Shown piece after piece: positions 16,549 to 25,719 of a stretch of DNA of 64,000 nucleotides. The notes under the pieces are model-generated. The model searched no databases. It was not told the DNA's origin and was given only the letters and a program-made list of their open reading frames with translations. Position numbers and translations under genes: made by a program. Origin of the DNA: Eubacteriaceae bacterium (GTDB lineage Bacteria; Bacillota; Clostridia; Lachnospirales; Lachnospiraceae); contig CABIYF010000005.1 in assembly GCA_902362875.1 (NCBI GenBank), positions 84,843 through 148,842 on the forward strand. Reading direction: 5' to 3'. How positions within the stretch are numbered: the stretch's first letter is position 1; each line of letters begins with the position of its first letter.

Positions 16549-19500
16549 GAGAGAAGATATAAAGAAAGTACTTGTAATCGGGTCAGGACCAATCGTCATT
16601 GGACAGGCAGCAGAATTTGACTATGCAGGAACACAGGCTTGTAGAGCACTTCAGGAAGAAGGAGTGGAAGTAGTCTTAGTAAACTCAAATCCTGCAACGA
16701 TCATGACAGATAAAGATATCGCCGATAAAGTATATATCGAGCCATTAACAGCTTCTGTCATCGAAAAGATCATTGAAAAAGAAAAACCAGACAGTATCCT
16801 TCCAACACTTGGTGGACAGGCAGCCTTAAACCTTGCAATGGAATTAGTAGAAAGTGGATACCTTGAGAAGTCCGGAGTGAAATTGATCGGTACATCTCCA
16901 TCTACGATCAAAAAAGCAGAAGACCGTCTGGAATTCCAACAGACAATGGAGAAGATCGGAGAACCGATCGCCGCAGGACAGGTTGTTAAAACAGTAGAAG
17001 ATGGTGTAGAATTCGCCAAAGTGATCGGATATCCAGCCGTACTTCGTCCAGCATATACACTTGGAGGAAGCGGTGGAGGAATCGCCCATAACCAGGAAGA
17101 ATTAGAGACGATCCTTGAGAATGGTCTTCGTCTAAGCCGTGTAGGTGAAGTATTAGTAGAACGTTACATCGGTGGATGGAAAGAAGTCGAATACGAAGTA
17201 ATGCGTGACGAAAATGGAACATGTATTACAATCTGTAACATGGAAAACATCGACCCAGTTGGTGTTCATACAGGTGACAGTATCGTAGTAGCTCCATCTC
17301 AGACATTAGGAGATAAAGAATACCAGATGCTTCGTACATCTGCATTAAACATCATCACAGAATTAGATGTTCATGGTGGATGTAACGTACAGTACGCATT
17401 AAATCCAGACAGCTTTGAATACTGCGTTATCGAAGTAAACCCTCGAGTAAGCCGTTCTTCAGCCTTAGCTTCCAAAGCAACAGGATACCCAATCGCGAAA
17501 GTAACAGCGAAGATCGCGATCGGATATACATTAGATGAGATCGAAAATGCGGTAACTAAGAAAACATATGCAAGTTTTGAGCCAATGCTTGACTACTGTG
17601 TCGTTAAAATGCCAAGACTTCCATTTGATAAATTCATTCATGCAAAACGTACTCTGACAACTCAGATGAAAGCAACTGGAGAAGTTATGAGTATCGGAAC
17701 AAACTTCGAAGGAGCGTTAATGAAAGCCATCCGTTCCTTAGAGCAGCATGTGGACAGCTTGATCTTCGGTGATTACGATAAATTAACAGATGACGAGTTA
17801 TTAAAAGAACTTGAGAAGATCGATGATCTTCGTATCTATGTGATCGCAGAAGCAATCCGTCGTGGATTTGATTATGACACAATCTTTAACATCACAAAGA
17901 TCGACCGCTGGTTCTTAGATAAGATCGCAGTCTTAGTTGAGATGGAAAAGAAATTAGCTGAAGCTGATACATTAGATAAAGAATTATTACAGGAAGCAAA
18001 ACGTCTTGAATTTCCAGATAAAGTGATCGGAAGCTTAACAGGAAAGACAGAACGTGAGATCAAAGAATTAAGAAATGAATATAACATTCATGCATCTTAT
18101 AAGATGGTAGATACATGTGCAGCTGAGTTTGATGCAGCAACACCTTACTACTATTCTTGCTATGATGGAGAAAATGAAGTAGAAGAAACATCAGGAAAGA
18201 AAAAAGTCATGGTACTTGGTTCAGGACCAATCCGTATCGGACAGGGTATCGAGTTTGACTTCTGTTCTGTACACAGCGTATGGGCATTAAGTAAAGAAGG
18301 ATACGAGACGATCATCGTAAATAACAACCCTGAAACAGTTTCTACAGACTTTGACGTTGCAGATAAACTTTACTTCGAGCCATTAACAGCGGAAGATGTA
18401 GAAAGTATCGTAGATCTTGAGAAACCAGACGGTGCCGTTGTACAGTTCGGTGGACAGACAGCGATCAAATTAACAGAAGCACTGATGAAGATGGGAGTGC
18501 CAATCCTTGGAACAAGCGCTGAAAATGTAGATGCAGCCGAAGACAGAGAATTATTTGATGAGATCTTAGAAGAATGCTGTATCCCAAGACCAAAAGGAAC
18601 AACAGTCTTTACATGTGAAGAAGCATTAGAAGTTGCTCATAAACTTGGATATCCAGTGCTTGTAAGACCTTCTTATGTACTTGGTGGACAGGGAATGCAG
18701 ATCGCAGTATCTGATGAAGACATCAAAGCATTTATGGAAGTTATCAACCGTTACGAGCAGGAACATCCAATCCTTATTGATAAATATCTGGTTGGTAAAG
18801 AAGTCGAAGTCGATGCTGTTTGTGATGGAACAGATATCTTAATCCCAGGAATCATGGAGCATGTGGAACGTGCCGGAATCCATTCAGGAGACAGTATTTC
18901 CGTATATCCATCAATCAACTTAACAGACAGAATCAAACGAATCATCGCAGAATATACAAGAAAACTTGCAAAATCATTACATGTTATCGGACTGATCAAT
19001 ATTCAGTTTATCGTAGCAGATGATGAAGTATATGTTATTGAAGTAAACCCAAGATCCAGTCGTACCGTACCTTACATCAGTAAAGTAACAGGTATTCCAA
19101 TCGTAGCATTAGCAGCGAAAGTGATCACTGGATCTAAGATCAGAGACCTTGGATATGAACCAGGACTTCAGAAAGAATCTGAATATTATGCAGTGAAGAA
19201 ACCAGTCTTCTCATTTGAGAAATTAAGAGGAGCAGAAATCAGCCTTGGACCTGAAATGAAATCCACAGGTGAATGCTTAGGTATTTCTAAGAACTTCCAC
19301 GAAGCATTATACAAAGCATTCTTAGGAGCTGGAGTTAACCTTCCAAAATACAAGAAGATGATCTTAACAGTCAAAGATTCCGATAAGATCGATGCAATCG
19401 ATATTGGACGCAGATTTGAAGCATTAGGATATGAAATCTTTTCAACAAGAAGTACATGCAGAGTCTTAAATGAAGCTGGAGTACATGCAAAACCAATTAA

Positions 19501-19741
19501 TAAATTAGAAGAAGAATCTCCAAACTTGCTAGATCTGATCTTAGATGATAAAATTGACTTAGTCATTGATACACCATCACAGGGTGTAGGTCGAAGCAAA
19601 GATGGATTCCTGATCCGCCGTTACGCGATCGAAACAGGAGTAACATGCCTTACAAGTCTTGATACGGCAGATGCTCTACTGACTAGTTTGGAAACAGGAA
19701 ACAGAGATCAGCTCAGCGTAGTTGATATCGCACAGATTTAA
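16541..19741 (+). CDS. carB: Carbamoyl-phosphate synthase large subunit
   Basis: 1066 residues, the normal length, with two homologous ATP-grasp halves. The first opens KKVLVIGSGPIVIGQAAEFDYAG near residue 7 and the second KKVMVLGSGPIRIGQGIEFDF near residue 555. Each half has an N-terminal preATP-grasp fold and an ATP-grasp domain (ALNPDSFEYCVIEVNPR in the first, DDEVYVIEVNPRSSR in the second). A C-terminal MGS-like allosteric domain ends in TSLDTADALL. The enzyme joins bicarbonate, ammonia from CarA and two ATP. carA overlaps its start and glnA follows 24 bp downstream, so all three are probably one transcript. Confidence 0.98.
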   Translation: MPKREDIKKVLVIGSGPIVIGQAAEFDYAGTQACRALQEEGVEVVLVNSNPATIMTDKDIADKVYIEPLTASVIEKIIEKEKPDSILPTLGGQAALNLAMELVESGYLEKSGVKLIGTSPSTIKKAEDRLEFQQTMEKIGEPIAAGQVVKTVEDGVEFAKVIGYPAVLRPAYTLGGSGGGIAHNQEELETILENGLRLSRVGEVLVERYIGGWKEVEYEVMRDENGTCITICNMENIDPVGVHTGDSIVVAPSQTLGDKEYQMLRTSALNIITELDVHGGCNVQYALNPDSFEYCVIEVNPRVSRSSALASKATGYPIAKVTAKIAIGYTLDEIENAVTKKTYASFEPMLDYCVVKMPRLPFDKFIHAKRTLTTQMKATGEVMSIGTNFEGALMKAIRSLEQHVDSLIFGDYDKLTDDELLKELEKIDDLRIYVIAEAIRRGFDYDTIFNITKIDRWFLDKIAVLVEMEKKLAEADTLDKELLQEAKRLEFPDKVIGSLTGKTEREIKELRNEYNIHASYKMVDTCAAEFDAATPYYYSCYDGENEVEETSGKKKVMVLGSGPIRIGQGIEFDFCSVHSVWALSKEGYETIIVNNNPETVSTDFDVADKLYFEPLTAEDVESIVDLEKPDGAVVQFGGQTAIKLTEALMKMGVPILGTSAENVDAAEDRELFDEILEECCIPRPKGTTVFTCEEALEVAHKLGYPVLVRPSYVLGGQGMQIAVSDEDIKAFMEVINRYEQEHPILIDKYLVGKEVEVDAVCDGTDILIPGIMEHVERAGIHSGDSISVYPSINLTDRIKRIIAEYTRKLAKSLHVIGLINIQFIVADDEVYVIEVNPRSSRTVPYISKVTGIPIVALAAKVITGSKIRDLGYEPGLQKESEYYAVKKPVFSFEKLRGAEISLGPEMKSTGECLGISKNFHEALYKAFLGAGVNLPKYKKMILTVKDSDKIDAIDIGRRFEALGYEIFSTRSTCRVLNEAGVHAKPINKLEEESPNLLDLILDDKIDLVIDTPSQGVGRSKDGFLIRRYAIETGVTCLTSLDTADALLTSLETGNRDQLSVVDIAQI

Positions 19742-19765
19742 TAAGAAGTAAGAAGGAGTGATGTT

Positions 19766-21097
19766 ATGGGTCGATACACAAAACAGGATGTGATAGACCT
19801 CGTCAGAGAAAACGATGTAGAATTTATCAGACTACAGTTTTCTGACTTGTTCGGAACAATGAAGAACGTCGCGATCACCGCAAGACAGCTTGAGAAAGCA
19901 TTAGATAACAAATGTACATTTGATGGATCCAGTGTCGATGGATTTGTCCGTATTGAAGAATCTGATATGTATTTATATCCAGATCTCGACAGCTTTGCAA
20001 TCTTCCCGTGGAATGCGGGAGGAAACCGCGTGGCAAGACTGATCTGTGATGTATACGGACAGGACGGACTTCCATTTGAGGGAGATCCAAGAAATGTATT
20101 AAAACGAGTGATGGTTGAGTGCCAGAAGATGGGTTATAAATTTAACGTCGGTCCGGAATGTGAGTTTTTCTTATTCCACACAGACGAAGAAGGCCGCCCA
20201 ACGACGGTTTCTCATGAGAAAGCCGGATATTTTGATGTAGCTCCATTAGACCTTGGAGAAAGCGCCAGAAGAGATATGATCTTAAATCTTGAAGATATGG
20301 GATTTGAGATCGAGGCATCTCATCATGAAGTCGCACCTGCACAGCATGAGATCGACTTTAAGTATGACAATGCCTTAAGAACGGCCGATAACATCCTCAC
20401 ATTTAAATTTATTGTAAAATATATTGCCAAAAGACATGGATTATATGCAAGTTTTATGCCAAAACCGATCACAGGAGTGGATGGTTCAGGAATGCATCTT
20501 AATATGTCTTTATGGAAGAATGGAAAGAACATTTTCGCTGATTCTAAGAACGAACTTGGAATCAGTGATGAAGCTTTCTATTTTATGGCTGGAGTCATGG
20601 AACATGCCAATGAGATGTGTCTGATCACAAATCCACTGGTAAACTCTTATAAGAGAATCGTACCAGGATATGAGGCACCTGTGGATGTTTCATGGTCACC
20701 ATCAAACAGAAGCCCGCTCATTCGAGTACCGGCAGCCCGTGGAAGCGGAACAAGACTGGAATTTCGCAGTCCTGATTCTGCAGCCAATCCTTATCTTGCT
20801 CTGGCAGTCAGCCTTGCAGCAGGACTGGATGGGATCAAGCGCAAATTAACACCTGGAAAAGGTTCCATGAAGAATCAGTATGAGATGGCTGAGGGAGAAA
20901 AACAAAAAGCAGGAATCAATACTCTGCCAAGAGATATGAAAGAAGCTTTAGAGATTTTCAAACAAAGCACTTATATGAAAGAACTTTTAGGAGATCATAT
21001 TTTTAACAAATATGTCGAAGCTAAAAGTGCAGAATGGGAGTCTTACCAGCAGTTCGTATCACAATGGGAAGTCGATCGTTATTTATATAAGATCTAA
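19766..21097 (+). CDS. glnA: Glutamine synthetase, type I
   Basis: Makes glutamine from glutamate and ammonia, the substrate CarA then uses. The 443-residue length and the start MGRYTKQDVIDLVRENDVEF fit the GSI-alpha group of Firmicutes. Visible are the beta-grasp motif DGSSVDGFVRIEESDMYL, GPECEFFLF, the ATP-site KPITGVDGSGMHLNMSLW region and the RVPAARGSGTRLEFRSPD segment. GSI-alpha enzymes lack adenylylation control and are usually feedback inhibited. The gene begins 24 bp after carB behind GAAGGAG and is followed at once by an ANTAR regulator, a neighbour often tied to nitrogen control. Confidence 0.97.
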   Translation: MGRYTKQDVIDLVRENDVEFIRLQFSDLFGTMKNVAITARQLEKALDNKCTFDGSSVDGFVRIEESDMYLYPDLDSFAIFPWNAGGNRVARLICDVYGQDGLPFEGDPRNVLKRVMVECQKMGYKFNVGPECEFFLFHTDEEGRPTTVSHEKAGYFDVAPLDLGESARRDMILNLEDMGFEIEASHHEVAPAQHEIDFKYDNALRTADNILTFKFIVKYIAKRHGLYASFMPKPITGVDGSGMHLNMSLWKNGKNIFADSKNELGISDEAFYFMAGVMEHANEMCLITNPLVNSYKRIVPGYEAPVDVSWSPSNRSPLIRVPAARGSGTRLEFRSPDSAANPYLALAVSLAAGLDGIKRKLTPGKGSMKNQYEMAEGEKQKAGINTLPRDMKEALEIFKQSTYMKELLGDHIFNKYVEAKSAEWESYQQFVSQWEVDRYLYKI

Positions 21098-21132
21098 TGA
21101 TTGATATATACTTGATACGGGAGGTGAGAAGC

Positions 21133-21687
21133 TTGGTAAACGTCATCGTTTTATTCCCGAAACAAGAAGTCGCCAGAAGTATCCGAAATCTTCTGGTAAG
21201 AAGCGGTTTTGAAGTAACCGCTGTATGTGCAACGGGTGCACAGGTAGTTCAACGTATGGAAGGTGTTGAAGAAGGGCTTGTCGTCTGCGGATACAAATGC
21301 TCAGATATGATCTACAGCGAATTAAGAGAATATCTCTCAGGAGAGATAAAGATGCTGCTCATTGCTTCTCGCCAATATTTAGATGACTGCGTGTATCCAA
21401 ACGTGACAGGACTTCCGATGCCTCTTAAGGGGCATGAATTAGTCGAGAAAACGAGAGAGATCGTTACCGAAATTTCTGAGAAGCAAAGACGAAGAAAACA
21501 ACGGCCGAAACAACGTACCAGAGAAGAAATCCGTCTGCTTGATGAAGTCAAAGAATTACTGATGCAGAACAATCAGATCACAGAAAGCGAAGCCCATTCC
21601 TACATACAACAGCGAAGTATGAACAGTGGAGTAGGGCTTATCGAAATGGCAAAGATGATCAAAGAATCATTAACATATCAAAACTAG
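21133..21687 (+). CDS. ANTAR-domain RNA-binding response regulator
   Basis: 184 residues. The N-terminal receiver-like domain (VNVIVLFPKQEVARSIRNLL) lacks a clear phosphoacceptor Asp, since VVCGYKCS lies where a VDxxM would be, so classical phosphorylation is doubtful. The C-terminal ANTAR domain (about residues 130-184) reads EEIRLLDEVKELLMQNNQIT, with the SEAHSYIQQRSMNSG helix that binds paired RNA hairpins and prevents termination. TTG at 21133 is chosen because GGGAGGTGAG lies 8-10 bases upstream; an ATG at 21097 overlaps the glnA stop. It sits 10 bp before dapL. Its position after glnA suggests control of nitrogen genes. Confidence 0.88.
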   Translation: MVNVIVLFPKQEVARSIRNLLVRSGFEVTAVCATGAQVVQRMEGVEEGLVVCGYKCSDMIYSELREYLSGEIKMLLIASRQYLDDCVYPNVTGLPMPLKGHELVEKTREIVTEISEKQRRRKQRPKQRTREEIRLLDEVKELLMQNNQITESEAHSYIQQRSMNSGVGLIEMAKMIKESLTYQN

Positions 21688-21696
21688 GAGGAATTT

Positions 21697-22911
21697 ATGT
21701 TTAAAATTAACGACAACTACTTGAAACTGCCTGGAAGTTACTTATTTTCAACAATCGCGAAAAAAGTAAATGCATATTCCGAGGCAAACCCTGACAAAAA
21801 TATTATTCGTTTAGGAATTGGAGACGTAACACAGCCTCTGGCACCAGCGATCATCGACTCTTTACACAAAGCAGTAGACGAAATGGGACACGCAGAAACA
21901 TTTCACGGATATGCACCAGACCTTGGATATGAATTTTTAAGAAATGCAATCGCAAAAAATGATTATCAGGATCGTGGAGCAGACATCAAAGCAGACGAAA
22001 TCTTCGTAAGTGACGGAGCGAAATGTGACTCTGGAAACATTCAGGAAATTTTTGCACAGGATAACAAGATTGCCGTATGTGATCCAGTATATCCAGTATA
22101 TGTAGATACAAATGTTATGGCTGGAAGAGCTGGAACATATGACAAAGTAACAGAGACATGGAGTGATGTGATCTACATGCCATGTACAGCAGAGAATAAC
22201 TTTGCACCAGATTTCCCAAGCGAAGTACCAGATATCATTTACCTTTGCTTCCCTAACAACCCAACTGGATCAACAATCACAAAAGACCAGTTACAGGGAT
22301 GGGTAGACTATGCAAACAAGAACGGATGCGTGATCATTTATGATGCAGCATACGAAGCATATATCTCAGAAGATAACGTTGCACACACAATCTATGAATG
22401 TGAAGGTGCAAGAACATGTGCGATCGAATTAAAGAGTTTCTCTAAGAACGCAGGATTTACAGGAGTCCGTCTTGGATACACAGTTATTCCTAAGGACTTA
22501 AAATGTGGAGATACACAGTTACATGCATTATGGGCAAGACGCCACGGAACAAAATACAACGGAGCTCCATACATCGTACAGAGAGCTGGAGAAGCAGTTT
22601 ACTCTGAAGAAGGAAAAGCTCAGTTAAAAGAACAGGTTGGATACTATATGAATAATGCCAAAGTAATCTTTAACGGATTACAGGATGCAGGATACACAGT
22701 ATCTGGTGGTGTGAACGCACCATATATCTGGTTAAAGACACCAGACAACATGACATCTTGGGAATTCTTCGATCATCTGTTAGAAGATGCCAACGTTGTT
22801 GGAACACCAGGATCAGGATTCGGACCAAGCGGAGAAGGATACTTCCGACTTACAGCGTTCGGTAACTATGAAAATACAGTTGAAGCAATCGAACGAATCA
22901 AGAAAATGTAA
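21697..22911 (+). CDS. dapL: LL-diaminopimelate aminotransferase
   Basis: PLP enzyme that converts tetrahydrodipicolinate directly to LL-diaminopimelate, bypassing the succinylase or acetylase steps of lysine and peptidoglycan synthesis. The 404 residues are typical. The N-terminus reads [20 protein letters not shown], with FPNNPTGS in the middle and the PLP lysine in [17 protein letters not shown]. The ATG follows AGGAGG. It is the last gene of the carA-dapL run and is followed by a clear terminator. dapA and dapB lie together at 49.9-51.6 kb. Confidence 0.96.
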   Translation: MFKINDNYLKLPGSYLFSTIAKKVNAYSEANPDKNIIRLGIGDVTQPLAPAIIDSLHKAVDEMGHAETFHGYAPDLGYEFLRNAIAKNDYQDRGADIKADEIFVSDGAKCDSGNIQEIFAQDNKIAVCDPVYPVYVDTNVMAGRAGTYDKVTETWSDVIYMPCTAENNFAPDFPSEVPDIIYLCFPNNPTGSTITKDQLQGWVDYANKNGCVIIYDAAYEAYISEDNVAHTIYECEGARTCAIELKSFSKNAGFTGVRLGYTVIPKDLKCGDTQLHALWARRHGTKYNGAPYIVQRAGEAVYSEEGKAQLKEQVGYYMNNAKVIFNGLQDAGYTVSGGVNAPYIWLKTPDNMTSWEFFDHLLEDANVVGTPGSGFGPSGEGYFRLTAFGNYENTVEAIERIKKM

Positions 22912-22927
22912 TTTTCGAATATGTGAT

Positions 22928-22974
22928 AAAGAGAATGGAATGTCAGGAATACGGCATTCCATTCTCTTTTTCTG
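22928..22974 (+). terminator. Rho-independent terminator after dapL
   Basis: A 15-bp perfect stem (22928-22942 with 22955-22969; AAAGAGAATGGAATG and its complement), a 12-base loop and a T-rich tail. Confidence 0.9.
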
Positions 22975-23057
22975 TTGCTGACTGGAAACTAGTTTACACT
23001 TTTATATATTGTTCTAATAAGCTATAATAAATCTTAAGACAGAAAGGTGGTGTAATT

Positions 23058-24764
23058 ATGTATGATCAAAATAAAAAACTTCCGATTGGAGTAGAATTTT
23101 TTGAAGATATCAGAACGCAGGGATTTTATTATATAGATAAAACAAACTTCATAAAAGATCTCATCAATATGAGAGGAAGTGTCAATTTATTTACACGGCC
23201 GAGAAGATTTGGAAAAAGTTTAAATATGGATATGATTAAATGTTTCTTTGAAACAGGCACAGATAAGTCTTTATTTGATGGACTAGATATATCGAAAGAA
23301 AAAGATTTATGTAATCAATATCAGGCAAAATATCCAGTAATTTCTATCAGTTTAAAAGATGTTGATGGAAGAAATTATGAAGTAGCTCTAAAGAAAATGG
23401 CAGCTACATTGAAAAAAGAGATCAGGAGGCATCAGTATCTGCTAGAAGGAGATCAGCTGACAGAGATTGATAAGAATGCAGTGAAGCATTTATTTACAGA
23501 TCCATTAGATGAGACAGATCAGGAAGAAAGTCTTTATCTTCTTTCAGAAATGCTCTATAAATATCATGGACAAAAAGTGATTTTATTAATTGACGAATAC
23601 GATGTACCATTAGATAAATCCTATTCTAAAGGATATTATGATGAAATGGTCAATCATATGAGAGGGCTGTTTGGCGAAGTATTAAAGACAAATCCGAATC
23701 TTTATTTTGCAGTGCTTACAGGCTGTCTTCGAATTTCAAAGGAAAGTATATTTACAGGCATCAATAATTTTAAAGTTCATTCGATTGCAGATACAAGTTA
23801 TGATGAATATTTTGGATTTACAGATGAAGAAGTAAAAGAGATGCTTTCTTATTATCAGATAGAAGGACAGTATGATGTGATCAAACAATGGTATGATGGA
23901 TATCAGTTTGGAAAAGAAAATATTTACTGTCCTTGGGATGTGATCAATTATATAGCAGATTATTTAAATGATTCACATATGCAGCCGAAGTTATACTGGC
24001 TGAATACAAGTGAGAATTATATTATTCATCAGTTGATTAAAAGAGCAGATGCCAATATGCGTGAAGAGATTGAGCAGCTGATTACAGGAAAAAGTATATG
24101 TAAAGCAATAAAAACAGAATTGACATATAAAGATCTTGATATACCAGAATTTGGAGATAACGATACAAGCAGGAATAATTTATGGAGTATCTTGTATACA
24201 ACTGGATATTTAACAACAAGATCAAGCGATGGACGAAGATATGAATTAACAATTCCGAATCAGGAAATTCATGATATTTTTGTGACACAGATCAAAGAAT
24301 GGATGCAGGATACGATCATTCAGGGAGATTTGGCACAGTTAAAAGAATTCTGGCAGGCAGTTGCAACAGGAAATGCACAGAACTTTGAAGAAATATTTCG
24401 AAACTATCTTTTAAAAACAATCAGCATCAGAGATACAAATACAGCAATTGACAGAAAAGAAAACTTTTATCATGGACTGCTTCTTGGAATTTTAAGAGGT
24501 AACAGTTCATGGATCATAAAGTCAAATCAAGAATCCGGAGACGGATATGCAGATATTGTCATGGAAATTCCAGAGAAGAGAATAGGCTGTATCTTTGAAA
24601 TGAAATATGCACAGGATGGAAATTTGGAGAAATCATGTGATATTGCTCTAAAACAAATAGAAGATAAAAAATACACAACAATTCTTAGGGAAGATGGAAT
24701 GAATATCATATATAAATATGGTGTAGCATGCTATAAAAAAGACTGTAAAGTTATGAGGAAATAA
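23058..24764 (+). CDS. AAA-ATPase-like / PD-(D/E)XK nuclease family protein
   Basis: 568 residues of a family common in anaerobic Firmicutes and Bacteroidetes (AAA-ATPase_like, PF09820, plus PDDEXK_9, PF08011). The N-terminus reads LPIGVEFFEDIRTQGFYYID and leads to a Walker A variant RPRRFGKSLN near residue 53. Walker B is ILLIDEYDVPLD near residue 177. The C-terminus has the nuclease pattern DGYADIVME...IFEMKYA with the spaced Asp, Glu and Lys. The biological role is unknown; selfish or defence functions have been suggested for such proteins. It stands alone, with terminators on both sides. The ATG follows AAAGGTGG. Confidence 0.88.
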   Translation: MYDQNKKLPIGVEFFEDIRTQGFYYIDKTNFIKDLINMRGSVNLFTRPRRFGKSLNMDMIKCFFETGTDKSLFDGLDISKEKDLCNQYQAKYPVISISLKDVDGRNYEVALKKMAATLKKEIRRHQYLLEGDQLTEIDKNAVKHLFTDPLDETDQEESLYLLSEMLYKYHGQKVILLIDEYDVPLDKSYSKGYYDEMVNHMRGLFGEVLKTNPNLYFAVLTGCLRISKESIFTGINNFKVHSIADTSYDEYFGFTDEEVKEMLSYYQIEGQYDVIKQWYDGYQFGKENIYCPWDVINYIADYLNDSHMQPKLYWLNTSENYIIHQLIKRADANMREEIEQLITGKSICKAIKTELTYKDLDIPEFGDNDTSRNNLWSILYTTGYLTTRSSDGRRYELTIPNQEIHDIFVTQIKEWMQDTIIQGDLAQLKEFWQAVATGNAQNFEEIFRNYLLKTISIRDTNTAIDRKENFYHGLLLGILRGNSSWIIKSNQESGDGYADIVMEIPEKRIGCIFEMKYAQDGNLEKSCDIALKQIEDKKYTTILREDGMNIIYKYGVACYKKDCKVMRK

Positions 24765-24786
24765 AATAATCTTAGGAAGTACAAGG

Positions 24787-24815
24787 TTGACATTTAAAAC
24801 ATAGTACGATATAGT
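24787..24815 (+). promoter_or_regulatory. Strong sigma-A-type promoter before the degenerate kinase
   Basis: TTGACA (24787-24792), 17-base spacer, TATAGT (24810-24815). This is one of the best matches in the window. The transcript would begin inside the hairpin at 24819-24856. Confidence 0.7.
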
Positions 24816-24818
24816 TTT

Positions 24819-24856
24819 AAAAAGCGAGGAAGCGAAAGATAGCTTCCTCGCTTTTT
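24819..24856 (+). terminator. Terminator-like hairpin after the ATPase gene
   Basis: Stem AAAAAGCGAGGAAGC (24819-24833) pairs with GCTTCCTCGCTTTTT (24842-24856), 8-base loop, with the T-run as part of the stem. It probably ends the upstream gene in either direction. It also lies directly after a strong promoter. Confidence 0.85.
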
Positions 24857-24916
24857 GCATTTTACAAGAAATATTTGACATCGCTAGGCTAAAAAACAGA
24901 CTGACAGAAAGGAATC

Positions 24917-25542
24917 GTGGTAAAAATGAAAAAGAAAGTATATATAACAAATCGGATGATCACTATGGGTGCGTGTCTGATTTTTTTTATTGTAATTTTT
25001 ATAACATTTGTCAGCTGTTACTATGTAGATGTATGTATAAAAAAAGAAGCAAAAGCCCCAAAAAATAGATATGAATGGACGAAATTAGGAGGAATACTAG
25101 AAGATGCATCAGATTATCTGACAAGTGAAGTCAGGCAATATGTGATTACAGGGGATGCAGGATATTTCTATGATTACTGGAATGAAGTTTATAAAGTAAA
25201 ACGCAGAGATATGGCAGTAAAAAATTAGATCATAAATATGAATTTTGTGGACAAAAAATTTTGCTGGTAGATGATAACAGATTAAATCTAAGAGTGGAAA
25301 AAGAAATTTTAGAAAAGGCGGGACTTTATGTAGATACAGTACAAAATGGACAAGAAGCTTTATTTATGATTAAAGAAACAAAGTATGATCTGATTCTTTT
25401 TGAATATAGCGAATTAAAAACAGCATATTTTACACCAACTCCGACAGATATGTTAAATGATGGATTCCTTGGAGTTTCAGTAATCACGATAGGAATGATG
25501 ATATGGCTTTTTTTGCTGATTATTGGTAAAAAAAAGAACTGA
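24917..25542 (+). pseudogene. Decayed hybrid sensor histidine kinase
   Basis: Two remnants in different frames. The first (24917-25228, 103 codons) has one membrane helix (MGACLIFFIVIFITFVSC) and the start of an extracellular sensor region. The second is readable from about 25210 in another frame (LDHKYEFCGQKILLVDDN) and continues to 25542. It contains the N-terminal half of a receiver domain, with the acidic pair in LLVDDNRLN, but the phosphoacceptor region reads DLILFEY instead of DLILMD. It then runs into an unrelated hydrophobic tail (TIGMMIWLFLLIIGKKK). The kinase core is missing, so a large internal deletion with a frame change is the simplest reading. A short recent membrane protein is less likely. 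Confidence 0.7.
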
Positions 25543-25578
25543 TATTAAAAAATAAATGTATATGAAAAATATAAAAAC

Positions 25579-25631
25579 AAAGGGCAGAATTACAAAAAAT
25601 AAGTAGTAAACCTGCTCTTTCTTTTGTAATT
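25579..25631 (+). terminator. Two interleaved inverted repeats, probable terminator
   Basis: AAAGGGCAG (25579-25587) pairs with CTGCTCTTT (25612-25620) using one G-U. AATTACAAAA (25588-25597) pairs with TTTTGTAATT (25622-25631). The order A-B-A'-B' allows alternative folds or a pseudoknot. It lies between the kinase remnant and the purO promoter. Confidence 0.5.
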
Positions 25632-25643
25632 ATGAGATTTTTC

Positions 25644-25672
25644 TTGTATTCAATTCATTTTTTATATACAAT
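25644..25672 (+). promoter_or_regulatory. purO promoter
   Basis: TTGTAT (25644-25649), 17-base spacer, TACAAT (25667-25672), 47 bases before the purO ATG. AAAAGGAG gives the ribosome-binding site. Confidence 0.65.
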
Positions 25673-25719
25673 AGAAGAAATAAAAAAAGAAGATTTTCAA
25701 AAAAGGAGATTTAAGATCA

